Notes: generated by a model not told the origin, from the letters alone. A stretch of 64,000 nt of DNA from UBA12191 sp964422295 (GCA_964422295.1 CAYRAM010000003.1:62001-126000); one strand, 5' to 3'; counted from the stretch's first letter, positions 36,901 through 45,219 are shown. Numbers and translations are program-made.

Positions 36901-39900
36901 GATTAATTTCAGGTGCTACCAACTTGGAGCATCCGCTGACTTCCCATCTGTTGCGTGCATCGAACAGCGGTGGATTTACAGAGTTCACCCTCAATCTGAG
37001 AGTACACCCCGAGCCCCCTTGTGATCTTCAATACTCTCAAAGCGAGATCGTTTTGCATCACGGTGAGGCGTTGCCTGCGGGACTGCTTCCCACTACCTCC
37101 TGTGGTCCCGTTGAGGAATACACGGTGGAACCACAGTTTCCTGATGGGATCACCTTGGATCCCGCATCGGGTTTGCTTTCCGGGGCGACCACCGAAGTTC
37201 AGCCGCTGACCTCCCATGTGATTCGAGCGACCAACACCGGTGGATTCACCGAGTTCTCTCTTATGCTGAGGGTACACCCTGAGTCGCCCTGTGATCTTCA
37301 ATACCCTCAAAGCGAGGTCGTCTTAAATCATGGTGAGGCATTGCCCGACGGATTGATGCCCACTACCGCCTGTGGCCCTGTCGAAGAATACTCGGTCGAT
37401 CCACAGTTGCCTGAAGGAATCACCCTGGATCCTGTTTCGGGATTAATTTCAGGTGCTACCAACTTGGAGCATCCGCTGACTTCCCATCTGTTGCGTGCAT
37501 CGAACAGCGGTGGATTTACAGAGTTCACCCTCAATCTGAGAGTACACCCCGAGCCCCCTTGTGATCTTCAATACCCGCAAAGCGAGATCGTTTTGCATCA
37601 CGGTGAGGCGTTGCCTGCGGGGCTGCTCCCCACTGCATCCTGTGGTCCCGTCGAGGAATACTTTGTTGAGCCACAGTTCCCTGAGGGGATCACCTTGGAT
37701 CCCGCAACGGGCTTGCTTTCCGGGGCGACCACTGAAGTTCAGACGGTGACCTCCCATGTGATTCGAGCGACCAACACCGGTGGATCCTCAGAGTATTCTC
37801 TCATGCTGACAGTACATCCCGAGCTCCCCTGTGACCTTCAGTATCCCGAGAGTGAATTCACCTTGAATCACGGTGAGGCGTTGCCCGCCGGGCTGCTTCC
37901 CACTACCTCCTGTGGACTCGTCGAAGAATACTTGGTGGATCCACAGTTGCCTGAGGGGATTTCTTTGGATTCTGTTTCCGGACTTCTTTCAGGAACAGGC
38001 TCACAGTTTCATCCGCTGACTTCCCATGTGATTCGCGCGGCGAACAGCGGTGGTTTTACGGAATTCACTCTCATGCTGGAGGTGAAACCTGAGGGCCCTT
38101 GCGATTTGATGTACATTCCGGGAACTTTCACATTAGAGGTTGATACTCCAATGTCGTCCGTGCTCCCTCAATTTGCTTGTGGTACTCCTACTAGCTACCA
38201 GATTTCTCCTCAATTACCCGGGGGACTCACTCTGGATCCGCAAACCGGAGAATTTTCCGGGCAGCCTACTGAAGTTTTGAGTTTGACTCTCTTCACGATC
38301 ACAGCGGCAAATGAGACCGCAAGCACCTCAACACAGATTGCGATCCAGGTGAAACCTCAGCCTCCGTGTGAGTTTTCTTATCCAGAAACTCTCCTTGAAG
38401 CGATGGTTGGGATTTCGATTCCACCTCTAATTCCAGAGGTTGGGTGTGGGGGTGCAGACCAATTCAGCATCGATACGCAATTGCCTGAGGGACTGATACT
38501 GGATCTGGAAACAGGTGTTATTACTGGAATACCTACATCGGTTGGGGGGCCCACCGATCACGTGATTCTCGCCAGTAATGAATCGGGGGACGTCAGTTTC
38601 CAATTGAGTATCCACATCGGCGAAGAACCGCCTTGCAATTTGACTTACTCAGAAAACTCTATCGACGTTGTGGTCGGCGAGGAGATCGGGCCCTTCGAGC
38701 CCCTGCTCGGTTGTGGCGAAGCTTCTGCCTGGAGTGTGAGTCCCAATTTGCCCGATGGATTAAATTTAGATCCATTGACAGGTGTGATTTCCGGATCAGT
38801 TGGGGATCCTTACCCTGACACGATTCATCAAATCGTAGCGACCAATTCTTCCGGGAGTGCTGTCTTCGACATGTCGGTTCAGATCAAAATACAGGCACCT
38901 TGTAACCTCGATTATGGCATCGATTTGACGATTTTACTTCCTGGGGAAGTCTTGGGGCCGATCACTCCCTCTGTTGACTGCGGCCCTGTTAGTCAGTACA
39001 CCATTGAGCCAGAACTCCCTTCTGCTTTTACTCTTGATCCCCAAAGTGGAGAACTCACCGGGTCCTCTCAAGTCGATCTGCTTGTGACCACTTACACGAT
39101 CACCGCTACCAATACCACAGGTGGCGCAGAATTCACCTTTCAGTTAGGTGTGGCCGGTACGGCTCCTTGTGACCTCTCATATCCCGCTGAGCCTCTCGCG
39201 GTGCCCAGCGGGGTGTTCCTGGAGCCTCAGATTCCTGCCTTCAGTTGTGGATTCCCCGATTTATGGGAGATAGACCCCGCACTTCCTGCTGGATTAGAGT
39301 TTGACGAGGTCACTGGGGCGATTTCAGGCACAGCCTTGAGCGAAGGGGAATCAACCCATTTGATCACCGCGGTCAATGAATTTGGACCAAGTGAACCCCT
39401 AGAGTTAAGTTTGGTGATTGGCACCGTCTACTTTTATAGAGGGAGTGAACTGGTGATTCCGTACTCCGTTGCCGATGGCAATGGTACCGGTTTGCTGACC
39501 TTGAATGCGGAAGAAAACTCACTGAATACTACCTATCCTACGGAGTTGTCGGGATTGTCGATGGCAATCACCTACGATTCTGGGTTACTGGAATTCGTTT
39601 CAGAGACTCAGGGACAAGTGATCCAGAGTTTAAACGATGGCGCTGGACCAGATTTTTGGGCTGTAAATGCTGTCGAGAATGCTGTCTTGGTCGGATTGTT
39701 GGCTTCATTCACTTTCGTGGACATTCTCACATTGCCTACCGAGACGGCGATCATCGATATCGAGTTTGCGACGATTCCCGAGGTTTGGGCAGGCGACACT
39801 TCCGGGCTTTCCGGTCACTTGAGCTGGGGGAATCCCACATCGATTCCCCTCGACAATCTGGTGGTCATCGATGGAGCGTCCAGTTCACTTCCGGTGATGG

Positions 39901-39932
39901 TACCGATTCCTTATCATATTCAACCTCAATAA
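33978..39932 (+). CDS. giant lipoprotein with about 20 putative-Ig repeats and C-terminal cohesin-like module
   Basis: A 1984-residue protein. The lipoprotein signal MRRYFVVLMLSLCISGC puts lipidated Cys at residue 17. About 20 tandem putative-Ig repeats of roughly 90 residues fill about 25-1810; 19 of them open with a PC(D/N/E/S)-hydrophobic header. Each carries a second Cys about 28 residues on (SCGPV or GCGE), followed by a P-x-LPxG-hydrophobic and (T/S)G-x-(I/L)-SG pattern. The paired cysteines suggest one disulfide per repeat. Residues about 1812-1984 form a cohesin-like sandwich (LSGLSMAITYDSGLLEFVS, DGAGPDFWAV, LSWGNPT). Repeats 9-10 and 11-12 are a recent 540-base duplication. A rigid surface stalk holding out a binding module is the simplest reading. 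No catalytic residues are apparent. Confidence 0.85.
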   Translation: MRRYFVVLMLSLCISGCGENSETGVQIESIPTQLVEYPTLGPFALGHEILPVHPYVIGGAPTSWSISPPLPLGIVLDAESGVISGTPQQLYLAVTHMISASNGMGTVVVSVSISVLQTAPCDLSYGEQSVLLTKGIQMDPLTPANGCGSIENWTVSPDLPLGISIDGVTGVISGTPLELTSPVVFVINGFNQQGSDSVSLEIEVVDQAPCDLQYPESLVAFAFGEEIGSFLPTHGCGQALEYEIVPQLPAGILFSPESGEISGIPQDPQPSTEYLITARNLTGDTSFLLQLEVTIEAPCDLEYPQSEIVITQGDSIPGGLLPTSSCDPVDEYTVEPEFPEGVDLNASTGFISGTPQQLQPMTSYVIRAANAGGFTEFTLLLEVVPQVPCNLQYPLSEVFVNQGETFQEGFLPTSSCGHVDTYSVTPSLPEGVTLNANTGLISGVATTAQPMTAHVIRAANASGFAEVTIMLQVIPEAPCSLIYLPSNFTLEVGSFMVPAVPQYDCGIPTSFQIFPDLPPGLEIHPQTGVISGQPLGTQIVTLYTIVGSNMTGSSITQAAIVVLPQPPCDFSYPETHLELTVGQPMSTLIPELGCGEVDNFSTNLPLPAGLFLDSVTGAISGIPQIPTEASEHLISAENESGADSFQLSITIVEEPPCDLTYASDQIDALTSEEITPLLPLIGCGEVDSWSVNPAFPDGLILDPETGVITGSVDAPYPATIHQIIAANTTDSTVFELTIVIRVHAPCELDYAVELIDLRPEESLEPITPTSGCGPVDSYSIAPDLPDGIVLHPQSGVISGSTLIEIPQTTYTVTATNATGISVDSFQLIVQQIAPCDLQYSHSEITLHHGEALPSGLLPTTSCGPVEEYTVEPQFPDGITLDPASGLLSGATTEVQPLTSHVIRATNTGGFTEFSLMLRVHPESPCDLQYPQSEVVLNHGEALPDGLMPTTACGPVEEYSVDPQLPEGITLDPVSGLISGATNLEHPLTSHLLRASNSGGFTEFTLNLRVHPEPPCDLQYSQSEIVLHHGEALPAGLLPTTSCGPVEEYTVEPQFPDGITLDPASGLLSGATTEVQPLTSHVIRATNTGGFTEFSLMLRVHPESPCDLQYPQSEVVLNHGEALPDGLMPTTACGPVEEYSVDPQLPEGITLDPVSGLISGATNLEHPLTSHLLRASNSGGFTEFTLNLRVHPEPPCDLQYPQSEIVLHHGEALPAGLLPTASCGPVEEYFVEPQFPEGITLDPATGLLSGATTEVQTVTSHVIRATNTGGSSEYSLMLTVHPELPCDLQYPESEFTLNHGEALPAGLLPTTSCGLVEEYLVDPQLPEGISLDSVSGLLSGTGSQFHPLTSHVIRAANSGGFTEFTLMLEVKPEGPCDLMYIPGTFTLEVDTPMSSVLPQFACGTPTSYQISPQLPGGLTLDPQTGEFSGQPTEVLSLTLFTITAANETASTSTQIAIQVKPQPPCEFSYPETLLEAMVGISIPPLIPEVGCGGADQFSIDTQLPEGLILDLETGVITGIPTSVGGPTDHVILASNESGDVSFQLSIHIGEEPPCNLTYSENSIDVVVGEEIGPFEPLLGCGEASAWSVSPNLPDGLNLDPLTGVISGSVGDPYPDTIHQIVATNSSGSAVFDMSVQIKIQAPCNLDYGIDLTILLPGEVLGPITPSVDCGPVSQYTIEPELPSAFTLDPQSGELTGSSQVDLLVTTYTITATNTTGGAEFTFQLGVAGTAPCDLSYPAEPLAVPSGVFLEPQIPAFSCGFPDLWEIDPALPAGLEFDEVTGAISGTALSEGESTHLITAVNEFGPSEPLELSLVIGTVYFYRGSELVIPYSVADGNGTGLLTLNAEENSLNTTYPTELSGLSMAITYDSGLLEFVSETQGQVIQSLNDGAGPDFWAVNAVENAVLVGLLASFTFVDILTLPTETAIIDIEFATIPEVWAGDTSGLSGHLSWGNPTSIPLDNLVVIDGASSSLPVMVPIPYHIQPQ
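36564..37574 (+). repeat. recent 540-base in-frame tandem duplication inside the giant Ig-repeat gene
   Basis: Bases 36564-37034 recur without a single difference at 37104-37574, an offset of exactly 540 bases (180 codons, two Ig repeats). Differences appear at both edges (36548 and 36563 on the left, 37035 and 37037 on the right). The other repeats in the gene are much more diverged, so this copy event is recent or has been kept homogeneous by gene conversion. Confidence 0.92.
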
Positions 39933-40192
39933 CTACAACGATTTACACATAAACATAATTTTAATCTTGGCAGGATTTAGCGGTTTTTTCTCCCCACTGA
40001 CAAGGTTAAAATGGTGTTAATTGCGTATGAATAGCAGAATTTATTCGTTTTGCTCAATTTGGTAGGTGTGGGTAGATATCTACGAGCCATGAATTGGTTC
40101 AACTCTTGGGTTCATTTTCTGGGGTCGTGATGTATCGAGCATTTCATCCGGCAAGAATTACTAGACAATTGCTATTGGAAGAGGGAGTTACT

Positions 40193-41563
40193 ATGAAGAA
40201 GTTTGGTTTTCTGGTTATTGTGCCAGTTCTGTTGGTGTCTTTGATCTTCACCAATCTTGCCCATTCTCAGGTGCACATTCTGACCGCTGGAAGCGAGTCG
40301 GTGTTGCCGAGCGGGACTGTCAATGTCCCCATTTCTCTGAGTAATGAAGAGGGGGCCAGGGGTTTCAGCCTCGGCTTGGCTCATTCGGGCACAGATTTGA
40401 CCTTGACTGCAGTTGGTCCTGGCCAAATCACTGCGGACTCCAATGGAGGAACCGGACCCGACTTTGAGTTCGTCGACATTGCTCCCACTGAAGGGCCAGG
40501 AGGAACCTACGGCTGTATCCTCAGCACGAGTGCTCCCCTCGATGAAATCCCTATCGGATCCAATAATGAAATCGCGATCTTCACCTACTCCTGCTCTGCC
40601 TCAGCAGCTCCCGGATCTACGACGAGTCTGACATTTTCTGACATTTTGGGTACGCCTGATGTACAGACCGTGATCAGTGTGGTTTCCGGCGGGACATCCA
40701 TCAGCCGAATCCCCACCAAAGTGGGCGGATCCGTCTCTGTTGCAACTCCACCCGTCAATGGACTCTCCTGCGTACTTGCTGATCCATGTCTCTGTGATTT
40801 CAGCCTCTCTTGGAGCAACAGCATGACTTACGACTCCATTGAGATTCTCGATGGGACCGCAACGGTGATTCAGACTTTATCAGGAACGGCGACGACGGCG
40901 GTCGTCTCCATCAGCACCACGACCACGGGAGGACCTGCGAGCGACAATTTGTCGGTCAGGGGTATCACCAATACCGTGGCCAGTACAGTGACCTCTTGCC
41001 AAGCGAATTGTCCGACAGTGAACAACCCCGCTGCGCCCTCAGCGGTCAATTGCGTGGTCAACCAGGCCAATGGTGATACCAGTGTTTCCTGGACCAACAA
41101 CTCGACCTATTCCAGCATTGAAGTGAGACTGGATGGCGTCCTCATGGGGACCCTGGGAGGATCCGCAACCAGCACCACCGTCACGATCGGTGGCCCCGGG
41201 AATTACACCATCGACATCACGGGTTCCAATGTATGCGGCACTTTCTCCACTGCGGGATCATGCGTTGCCACCCGTGACAACTTCTTTGTCCGCAATGACG
41301 TCAATCAGGATGGAACTGAAAACATCGCCGATCCGGTCCAACTTCTCGACTTCCTCTTTGGGGGAGGAACGATCACATGCCTGGATGCGGCGGATGTGAA
41401 CGATGACGGCAACAACAATATTGCCGACGTGGTATACAGCCTGAATGTCATCTTCGGAATCAGTGTCGGTGGCAGTGTCCCGGTGACTCCTGCTCCTGCA
41501 GGAGCATGCGGAGGCGATCCCACCAATGATGGATTGAACTGCGTTTCCTTCAACGGGTGCTGA
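40193..41563 (+). CDS. secreted protein with cohesin-like, Fn3-like and dockerin-like modules
   Basis: A 456-residue protein starting at ATG with GAGGGAG five bases upstream and a signal peptide (FLVIVPVLLVSLIFTNLAHSQ). Residues about 28-185 are the clearest cohesin-like module in the window: VPSGTVNVPISLSNEEGARG, then GLAHSGTDLTLTAVGPG, NGGTGPDFEFV and a closing GGSVSV. Two Fn3-like repeats follow (about 190-360; DFSLSWSNSMTYDSIEI and DTSVSWTNNSTYSSIEV). The dockerin-like module (about 363-456) has DVNQDGTENIAD, DVNDDGNNNIAD and the cysteine tail ACGGDPTNDGLNC. With a cohesin-like end and a dockerin-like end, it could act as an adaptor between the lipoprotein stalks and other proteins; that is inference. 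It lies 260 bases after the giant stalk gene and has its own terminator. Confidence 0.85.
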   Translation: MKKFGFLVIVPVLLVSLIFTNLAHSQVHILTAGSESVLPSGTVNVPISLSNEEGARGFSLGLAHSGTDLTLTAVGPGQITADSNGGTGPDFEFVDIAPTEGPGGTYGCILSTSAPLDEIPIGSNNEIAIFTYSCSASAAPGSTTSLTFSDILGTPDVQTVISVVSGGTSISRIPTKVGGSVSVATPPVNGLSCVLADPCLCDFSLSWSNSMTYDSIEILDGTATVIQTLSGTATTAVVSISTTTTGGPASDNLSVRGITNTVASTVTSCQANCPTVNNPAAPSAVNCVVNQANGDTSVSWTNNSTYSSIEVRLDGVLMGTLGGSATSTTVTIGGPGNYTIDITGSNVCGTFSTAGSCVATRDNFFVRNDVNQDGTENIADPVQLLDFLFGGGTITCLDAADVNDDGNNNIADVVYSLNVIFGISVGGSVPVTPAPAGACGGDPTNDGLNCVSFNGC

Positions 41564-41586
41564 TCCTCTGATTTTGTAAGCCAGAT

Positions 41587-41623
41587 TCCCTCCGGAGCCG
41601 AACAGGTTCCGGGGGGATTTTTT
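41587..41623 (+). terminator. rho-independent terminator
   Basis: A 13-base-pair stem with two G-T pairs (left arm 41587-41599, right arm 41605-41617) is followed by six T. It ends the secreted adaptor gene on the plus strand and overlaps the last codons of the convergent mvaB gene. Confidence 0.85.
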
Positions 41624-42488
41624 ATGGGGTGACCGGGCTTTGAGCGGAAAACCAGGTGTGGGTTTCACGCAATGATTGCAGATTTATTCCCGTTTCAATT
41701 CCCAAACTGTCGAATAGTCCAACGAGTGATTCGGTGGCGACATTTCCGCTGGCTCCAGGGGCGAAGGGGCAACCCCCAAGCCCACCTGCTGAAGAGTCGA
41801 AGGAACGGATTCCACATTGATATGCCACCTTTGCACACTCGACGGCTCTGCCTTGAGTGTCATGAAGGTGGAGGGCAAGAATTGACAGAGGTACTTTTGC
41901 AGAGATTTGGTCGATCACGTTTTGTACCTGATCGGGACGTGCGCTGCCGATGGTATCAGAGATGACGATCTCTGAGGCTCCGGCATGTTGCAATTGGAGT
42001 GACACCTCGACGACCTCAGAAGGATCGGTGACCCCTTCGTAAGGGCATTCGAAGCAGCAACTGATATACGCGCGCAGAGGACGCCCAGCCGCTTCTGAAA
42101 CCAGATCTCGAAATCGAATCAGGGATTCATCGCGAGTGCATCCCGTATTGCGCAAGTTGAACTCTTCGGTGGCTGAAGTGAAAAAGGCGAGGGCATCTGC
42201 TCCCGATTGGAGAGCGCGATCCATGCCGACGCGATTGGGGATCAATGCCCATTTGCGGAAGGGGGTTTGGCCCAGAAGCTCGAAGAGTTGATCACTCTTC
42301 GCCATCGCCGGTACCAGATCGGGGCGGACGAATGCTCCACACTCGATTTCCGCTACTCCCGCACTTGCCAATCGGCGGATCCACTCGATGCGGGTTTCGA
42401 GCGAGTATTGGGCATTGAGACTTTGCAGACCGTCCCTTGGGCCCACCTCGATGATGCGAATGGTGGGAGATTCAGGATTCATCGACAT
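41622..42488 (-). CDS. mvaB: hydroxymethylglutaryl-CoA lyase
   Basis: A 288-residue TIM-barrel enzyme that splits HMG-CoA into acetyl-CoA and acetoacetate, the last step of leucine degradation. The N-terminal active-site motif EVGPRDGLQ (about 14-22) holds the Arg and Asp that position substrate and metal. The metal ligands are in ALHLHDTQG, and the catalytic Cys is in the signature GGLGGCPFAPGASGN. I use ATG 42488, which overlaps the end of the upstream carrier gene by 17 bases and has an AAGG site; a frame extension to 42518 is less likely. It is the last gene of the liu operon. Confidence 0.95.
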   Translation of the reverse strand: MSMNPESPTIRIIEVGPRDGLQSLNAQYSLETRIEWIRRLASAGVAEIECGAFVRPDLVPAMAKSDQLFELLGQTPFRKWALIPNRVGMDRALQSGADALAFFTSATEEFNLRNTGCTRDESLIRFRDLVSEAAGRPLRAYISCCFECPYEGVTDPSEVVEVSLQLQHAGASEIVISDTIGSARPDQVQNVIDQISAKVPLSILALHLHDTQGRAVECAKVAYQCGIRSFDSSAGGLGGCPFAPGASGNVATESLVGLFDSLGIETGINLQSLRETHTWFSAQSPVTP

Positions 42489-42894
42489 CTGCCCTTCCAA
42501 GGGTGACGAGCGTATCACCGCGAGCGACGGTATCCCCTGCGTTCACTTCCACCGTTGCGATCTTCCCTGCAGCAGGGGCATCGATGGGGATCTCCATCTT
42601 CATCGCTTCCACGACAACGAGTGTTTGTCCCGCTTCGACCTGATCCCCCGGCTGCACTTTCACTTCGAGAACAGTTCCCGGCATCGGCGAAACGGTCGAA
42701 CCGCTGCTGACCCCTTGAGCTGCGGCTGCACTTCCCGGTTGCAGTGAAGATTGAAAGGCCCCTTGCCAACTCCAGCGTGGCCGCCGGGAAGAGCCGGTGA
42801 GGACGAAGCGTTGGGTTTCGCCATCGACAGAGAGGGTCAGCACTGGCGCAGACCAATCGACGATCTCCCATGTTGGCGTCGTCGAAGGGGTCAT
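42472..42894 (-). CDS. biotin carboxyl carrier domain of methylcrotonyl-CoA carboxylase (C-terminal part of alpha subunit)
   Basis: A 140-residue protein. The C-terminal biotinyl domain holds the biotin-accepting lysine in EAMKM, with PMPGTVLEVKVQPGD upstream and ATVEVNAGDTVARGD downstream. The N-terminal half (EIVDWSAPVLTLSVDGETQRFVL) resembles the BT linker domain that in most bacteria lies between the biotin carboxylase and carrier parts of one alpha chain of about 650-670 residues. Its ATG overlaps the stop of the biotin carboxylase gene (ATGA), which would couple translation. The same frame continues upstream with ENPPPWNLLESSGRDLA, which resembles the normal alpha-chain linker, so the two genes may be one gene split by a frameshift. 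Confidence 0.85.
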   Translation of the reverse strand: MTPSTTPTWEIVDWSAPVLTLSVDGETQRFVLTGSSRRPRWSWQGAFQSSLQPGSAAAAQGVSSGSTVSPMPGTVLEVKVQPGDQVEAGQTLVVVEAMKMEIPIDAPAAGKIATVEVNAGDTVARGDTLVTLGRADVDES

Positions 42895-44429
42895 GGCCAG
42901 ATCCCTCCCACTTGATTCCAGCAAGTTCCACGGGGGCGGGTTTTCCCCCTCCGCGATCCTTGCGGCGTCAACACCTTGCTCGCACACGCAGCAAGCATCC
43001 CCAGCCACTCATCGGCTACCTGTGGCATCGACCAATCGCTCCAGTCATTTTCGATGGATCGGGTGTGGAATCGACAAGAATCAAAAGCTTCCGATTGGAT
43101 CAGATCCCTTCCCAAGGGAATGGAAGTGATCACGGGTGAGATGGAAGTGGTCTCAATCGCGGTAACCAATTTTTGACGAGCTTCCTGGCGGTCAGATCCG
43201 GTGGCGATGATTTTTGCGATCATCGCGTCGTAATGGGGAGTGACACTGCATTCTCTTTCGATGCCACTGTCGATGCGGATGCCATCCCCGGTAGGCCATT
43301 CGCAATCGAGCAACCGACCGGTGCTGGGAATGAAGCCTGACTCCGGATCTTCTGCGTTGACGCGGATCTCGATGGAGTGTGCCCGGGGAGATCGGGCGTC
43401 GGTCCCTGCCGGGATTCCGTCTCCGGTCGCCACTTGCCACTGCAAGTGCACCAAATCGACCCCGAACGCTTCCTCGGTGACGGGGTGCTCGACTTGCAGT
43501 CGTGTGTTCATTTCCAGGAAGTAGAAGCGATGTCCTTGTTCATCGAGGAGAAACTCGACCGTGCCGGCTCCCCGGTATTTGACTGAGCGGGCGAGGGAGC
43601 GGGCAGAATCGTGTATGGCAGTGCGAATTTCATCCAGGATATTTGCTGCCGGGGCTTCTTCGATGAGCTTTTGGTGGCGCCTTTGAAGGGAGCATTCGCG
43701 ATCGCCGATGACGGCAATATCCCCGGCACCATCGCCGAGAATCTGAACTTCGATATGGCGTGCGGGTTCGACAAATTTTTCGAGGAAGACACGGTCGTCA
43801 CCGAAAGAGGAGAGCGCTTCTCTTTTGGCTGCGGGCACCGCTTCGGTGAGTTCATCGCGGTCACGAACGATTCGCATTCCCTTTCCCCCGCCTCCTGAGA
43901 CTGCTTTGACCAGTACCGGAAATCCGATCTCAGCTGCCTTGTCGGCCCAGGTTTCGATTTCCGCGTCACCGGTCGATTCCGCTTCAGGAGACCATGCAGG
44001 GGTACAGGGGACACCCGCTTCACTGGCGAGGGTGCGGGCGGTGACCTTGTCACCCAGGTCCCGAGAGTGGTCGGCGGTTGGCCCGACAAAGATCCACCCC
44101 TCCGCTTCCACGGTGTCTGCAAATTCAGGGTTTTCCGAGAGGAAACCCCAGCCAGGATGGACCGCAGTCGCACCCAGTTTACGTCCCGCATCGATCAACT
44201 TGTCGCTGCACAGATAAGAATCCGTCGCCGGAGAAGGCCCGAGATGAAACGACACGGTGGCATCATCGACGTAGGGGGATTTTCGATCGGCGTCACTGAA
44301 GACCGCAATGGTTTCGATGCCGAGTTCGTTAAAAGCGCGGATCAGTCGGGAAGCACATTCTCCGCGATTGGCGATCAGCACCCGATGCACGGAGGATGGG
44401 GCGGATTCACCCATCCGTATTTCCCGCAT
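42891..44429 (-). CDS. liuD: methylcrotonyl-CoA carboxylase, biotin carboxylase part (alpha subunit)
   Basis: A 512-residue ATP-grasp biotin carboxylase: N-terminal VHRVLIANRGECASRLIRA, glycine-rich ATP loop KAVSGGGGKGMR, and catalytic region EMNTRLQVEHPVTE. It carboxylates biotin with bicarbonate and ATP. Its neighbours (MCC beta, methylglutaconyl-CoA hydratase, HMG-CoA lyase) assign it to methylcrotonyl-CoA carboxylase rather than acetyl- or propionyl-CoA carboxylase. The last 30 residues (VLTPQGSRRGKTRPRGTCWNQ) do not look like an alpha-chain linker, whereas the +1 frame at the same place does. Combined with the carrier gene it makes about 650 residues, normal for a one-chain alpha subunit. 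ATG 44429 is the longest start; ATG 44414 is also possible. It overlaps the hydratase gene by 23 bases. Confidence 0.9.
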   Translation of the reverse strand: MREIRMGESAPSSVHRVLIANRGECASRLIRAFNELGIETIAVFSDADRKSPYVDDATVSFHLGPSPATDSYLCSDKLIDAGRKLGATAVHPGWGFLSENPEFADTVEAEGWIFVGPTADHSRDLGDKVTARTLASEAGVPCTPAWSPEAESTGDAEIETWADKAAEIGFPVLVKAVSGGGGKGMRIVRDRDELTEAVPAAKREALSSFGDDRVFLEKFVEPARHIEVQILGDGAGDIAVIGDRECSLQRRHQKLIEEAPAANILDEIRTAIHDSARSLARSVKYRGAGTVEFLLDEQGHRFYFLEMNTRLQVEHPVTEEAFGVDLVHLQWQVATGDGIPAGTDARSPRAHSIEIRVNAEDPESGFIPSTGRLLDCEWPTGDGIRIDSGIERECSVTPHYDAMIAKIIATGSDRQEARQKLVTAIETTSISPVITSIPLGRDLIQSEAFDSCRFHTRSIENDWSDWSMPQVADEWLGMLAACASKVLTPQGSRRGKTRPRGTCWNQVGGIWP

Positions 44430-45213
44430 CTTTCCAGGGGGGAGCTACCCTGTCGAGGAATGCGCGCAGGCCTGCTTGCGCTTCAGGGGTCGCCCTCCTT
44501 GCGGCGATGCGTCTGCTCGTCAGTTCAGAGACCTGGTCGGAGGGTTGGTTGAGAACGTCCCTGATCAGTGACTTGGCATCCCGGACTGCTTCAGGTCCTC
44601 CTTCATGGAGTGCATCGACCCAGAGATCGATGACGCTGTCCATCTCTGCAGGATCGGCGACTTCATGAACCATGCCGATGCGTTGGGCGGTCACGGCGTC
44701 AAATTTCTCCCCGGTCAGAAACCAGCGGCGGGCTTCTCCGGGGCCAATTTTTTGCAGGGCATGGGGTGAGATCACCGCAGGGATGATCCCCAGTCGAACC
44801 TCACTGAAACTGAAGATGCAGTCGGTGGCGGCCACAGTCATGTCACCCGCGCAAACCAGACCGGCACCACCGCCCATCGCCGCTCCATGGGCACGGACGA
44901 TCACGGGAAAGGAGGCATCGGAGATGGAACGGAACATCCGGGCCATCGCGGCAGCATCTTCGCGGTTTTGCTCTTCGGTCAGTTCGATAGAAGCGCGCAT
45001 CCATTCGACATCTGCGCCCGCAGAGAACACTTTCCCCTCTCCAGAGAGGACCACCACACGGACGCTGGCATCCTTGGCAAGATGCTCAAACACCTGAGTC
45101 AATTCTTTGATCATCTGCGCATCAAAGGCGTTGCGCACATCCGGGCGATCGAGTCGTACATCGATGCGTCCTCGATTGCGCTGGGTGCAGAGGGTTTCGA
45201 ATTCGATATCCAT
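44407..45213 (-). CDS. liuC: methylglutaconyl-CoA hydratase (enoyl-CoA hydratase family)
   Basis: A 268-residue crotonase-fold protein that would hydrate 3-methylglutaconyl-CoA to HMG-CoA. The two oxyanion-hole loops are GKVFSAGADVEWM and RAHGAAMGGGAGLV. The segment FSEVRLGIIPAVISPHAL matches the AUH/LiuC subgroup, whose Pro-Ala-x-Ile-Ser-Pro pattern differs from generic fatty-acid hydratases. Its position between the MCC beta and alpha genes supports the assignment. ATG 45213 has an AGGT site close upstream, seven bases after the stop of the beta-subunit gene. Confidence 0.92.
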   Translation of the reverse strand: MDIEFETLCTQRNRGRIDVRLDRPDVRNAFDAQMIKELTQVFEHLAKDASVRVVVLSGEGKVFSAGADVEWMRASIELTEEQNREDAAAMARMFRSISDASFPVIVRAHGAAMGGGAGLVCAGDMTVAATDCIFSFSEVRLGIIPAVISPHALQKIGPGEARRWFLTGEKFDAVTAQRIGMVHEVADPAEMDSVIDLWVDALHEGGPEAVRDAKSLIRDVLNQPSDQVSELTSRRIAARRATPEAQAGLRAFLDRVAPPWKDAGNTDG

Positions 45214-45219
45214 GGTGAC

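Noticed and set aside
36483..37834. Regular repeats that could suggest a CRISPR array or satellite DNA
   Set aside because: The periodicity is about 270 bases, stays in frame and encodes Ig repeats of about 90 residues, so it is a protein repeat.
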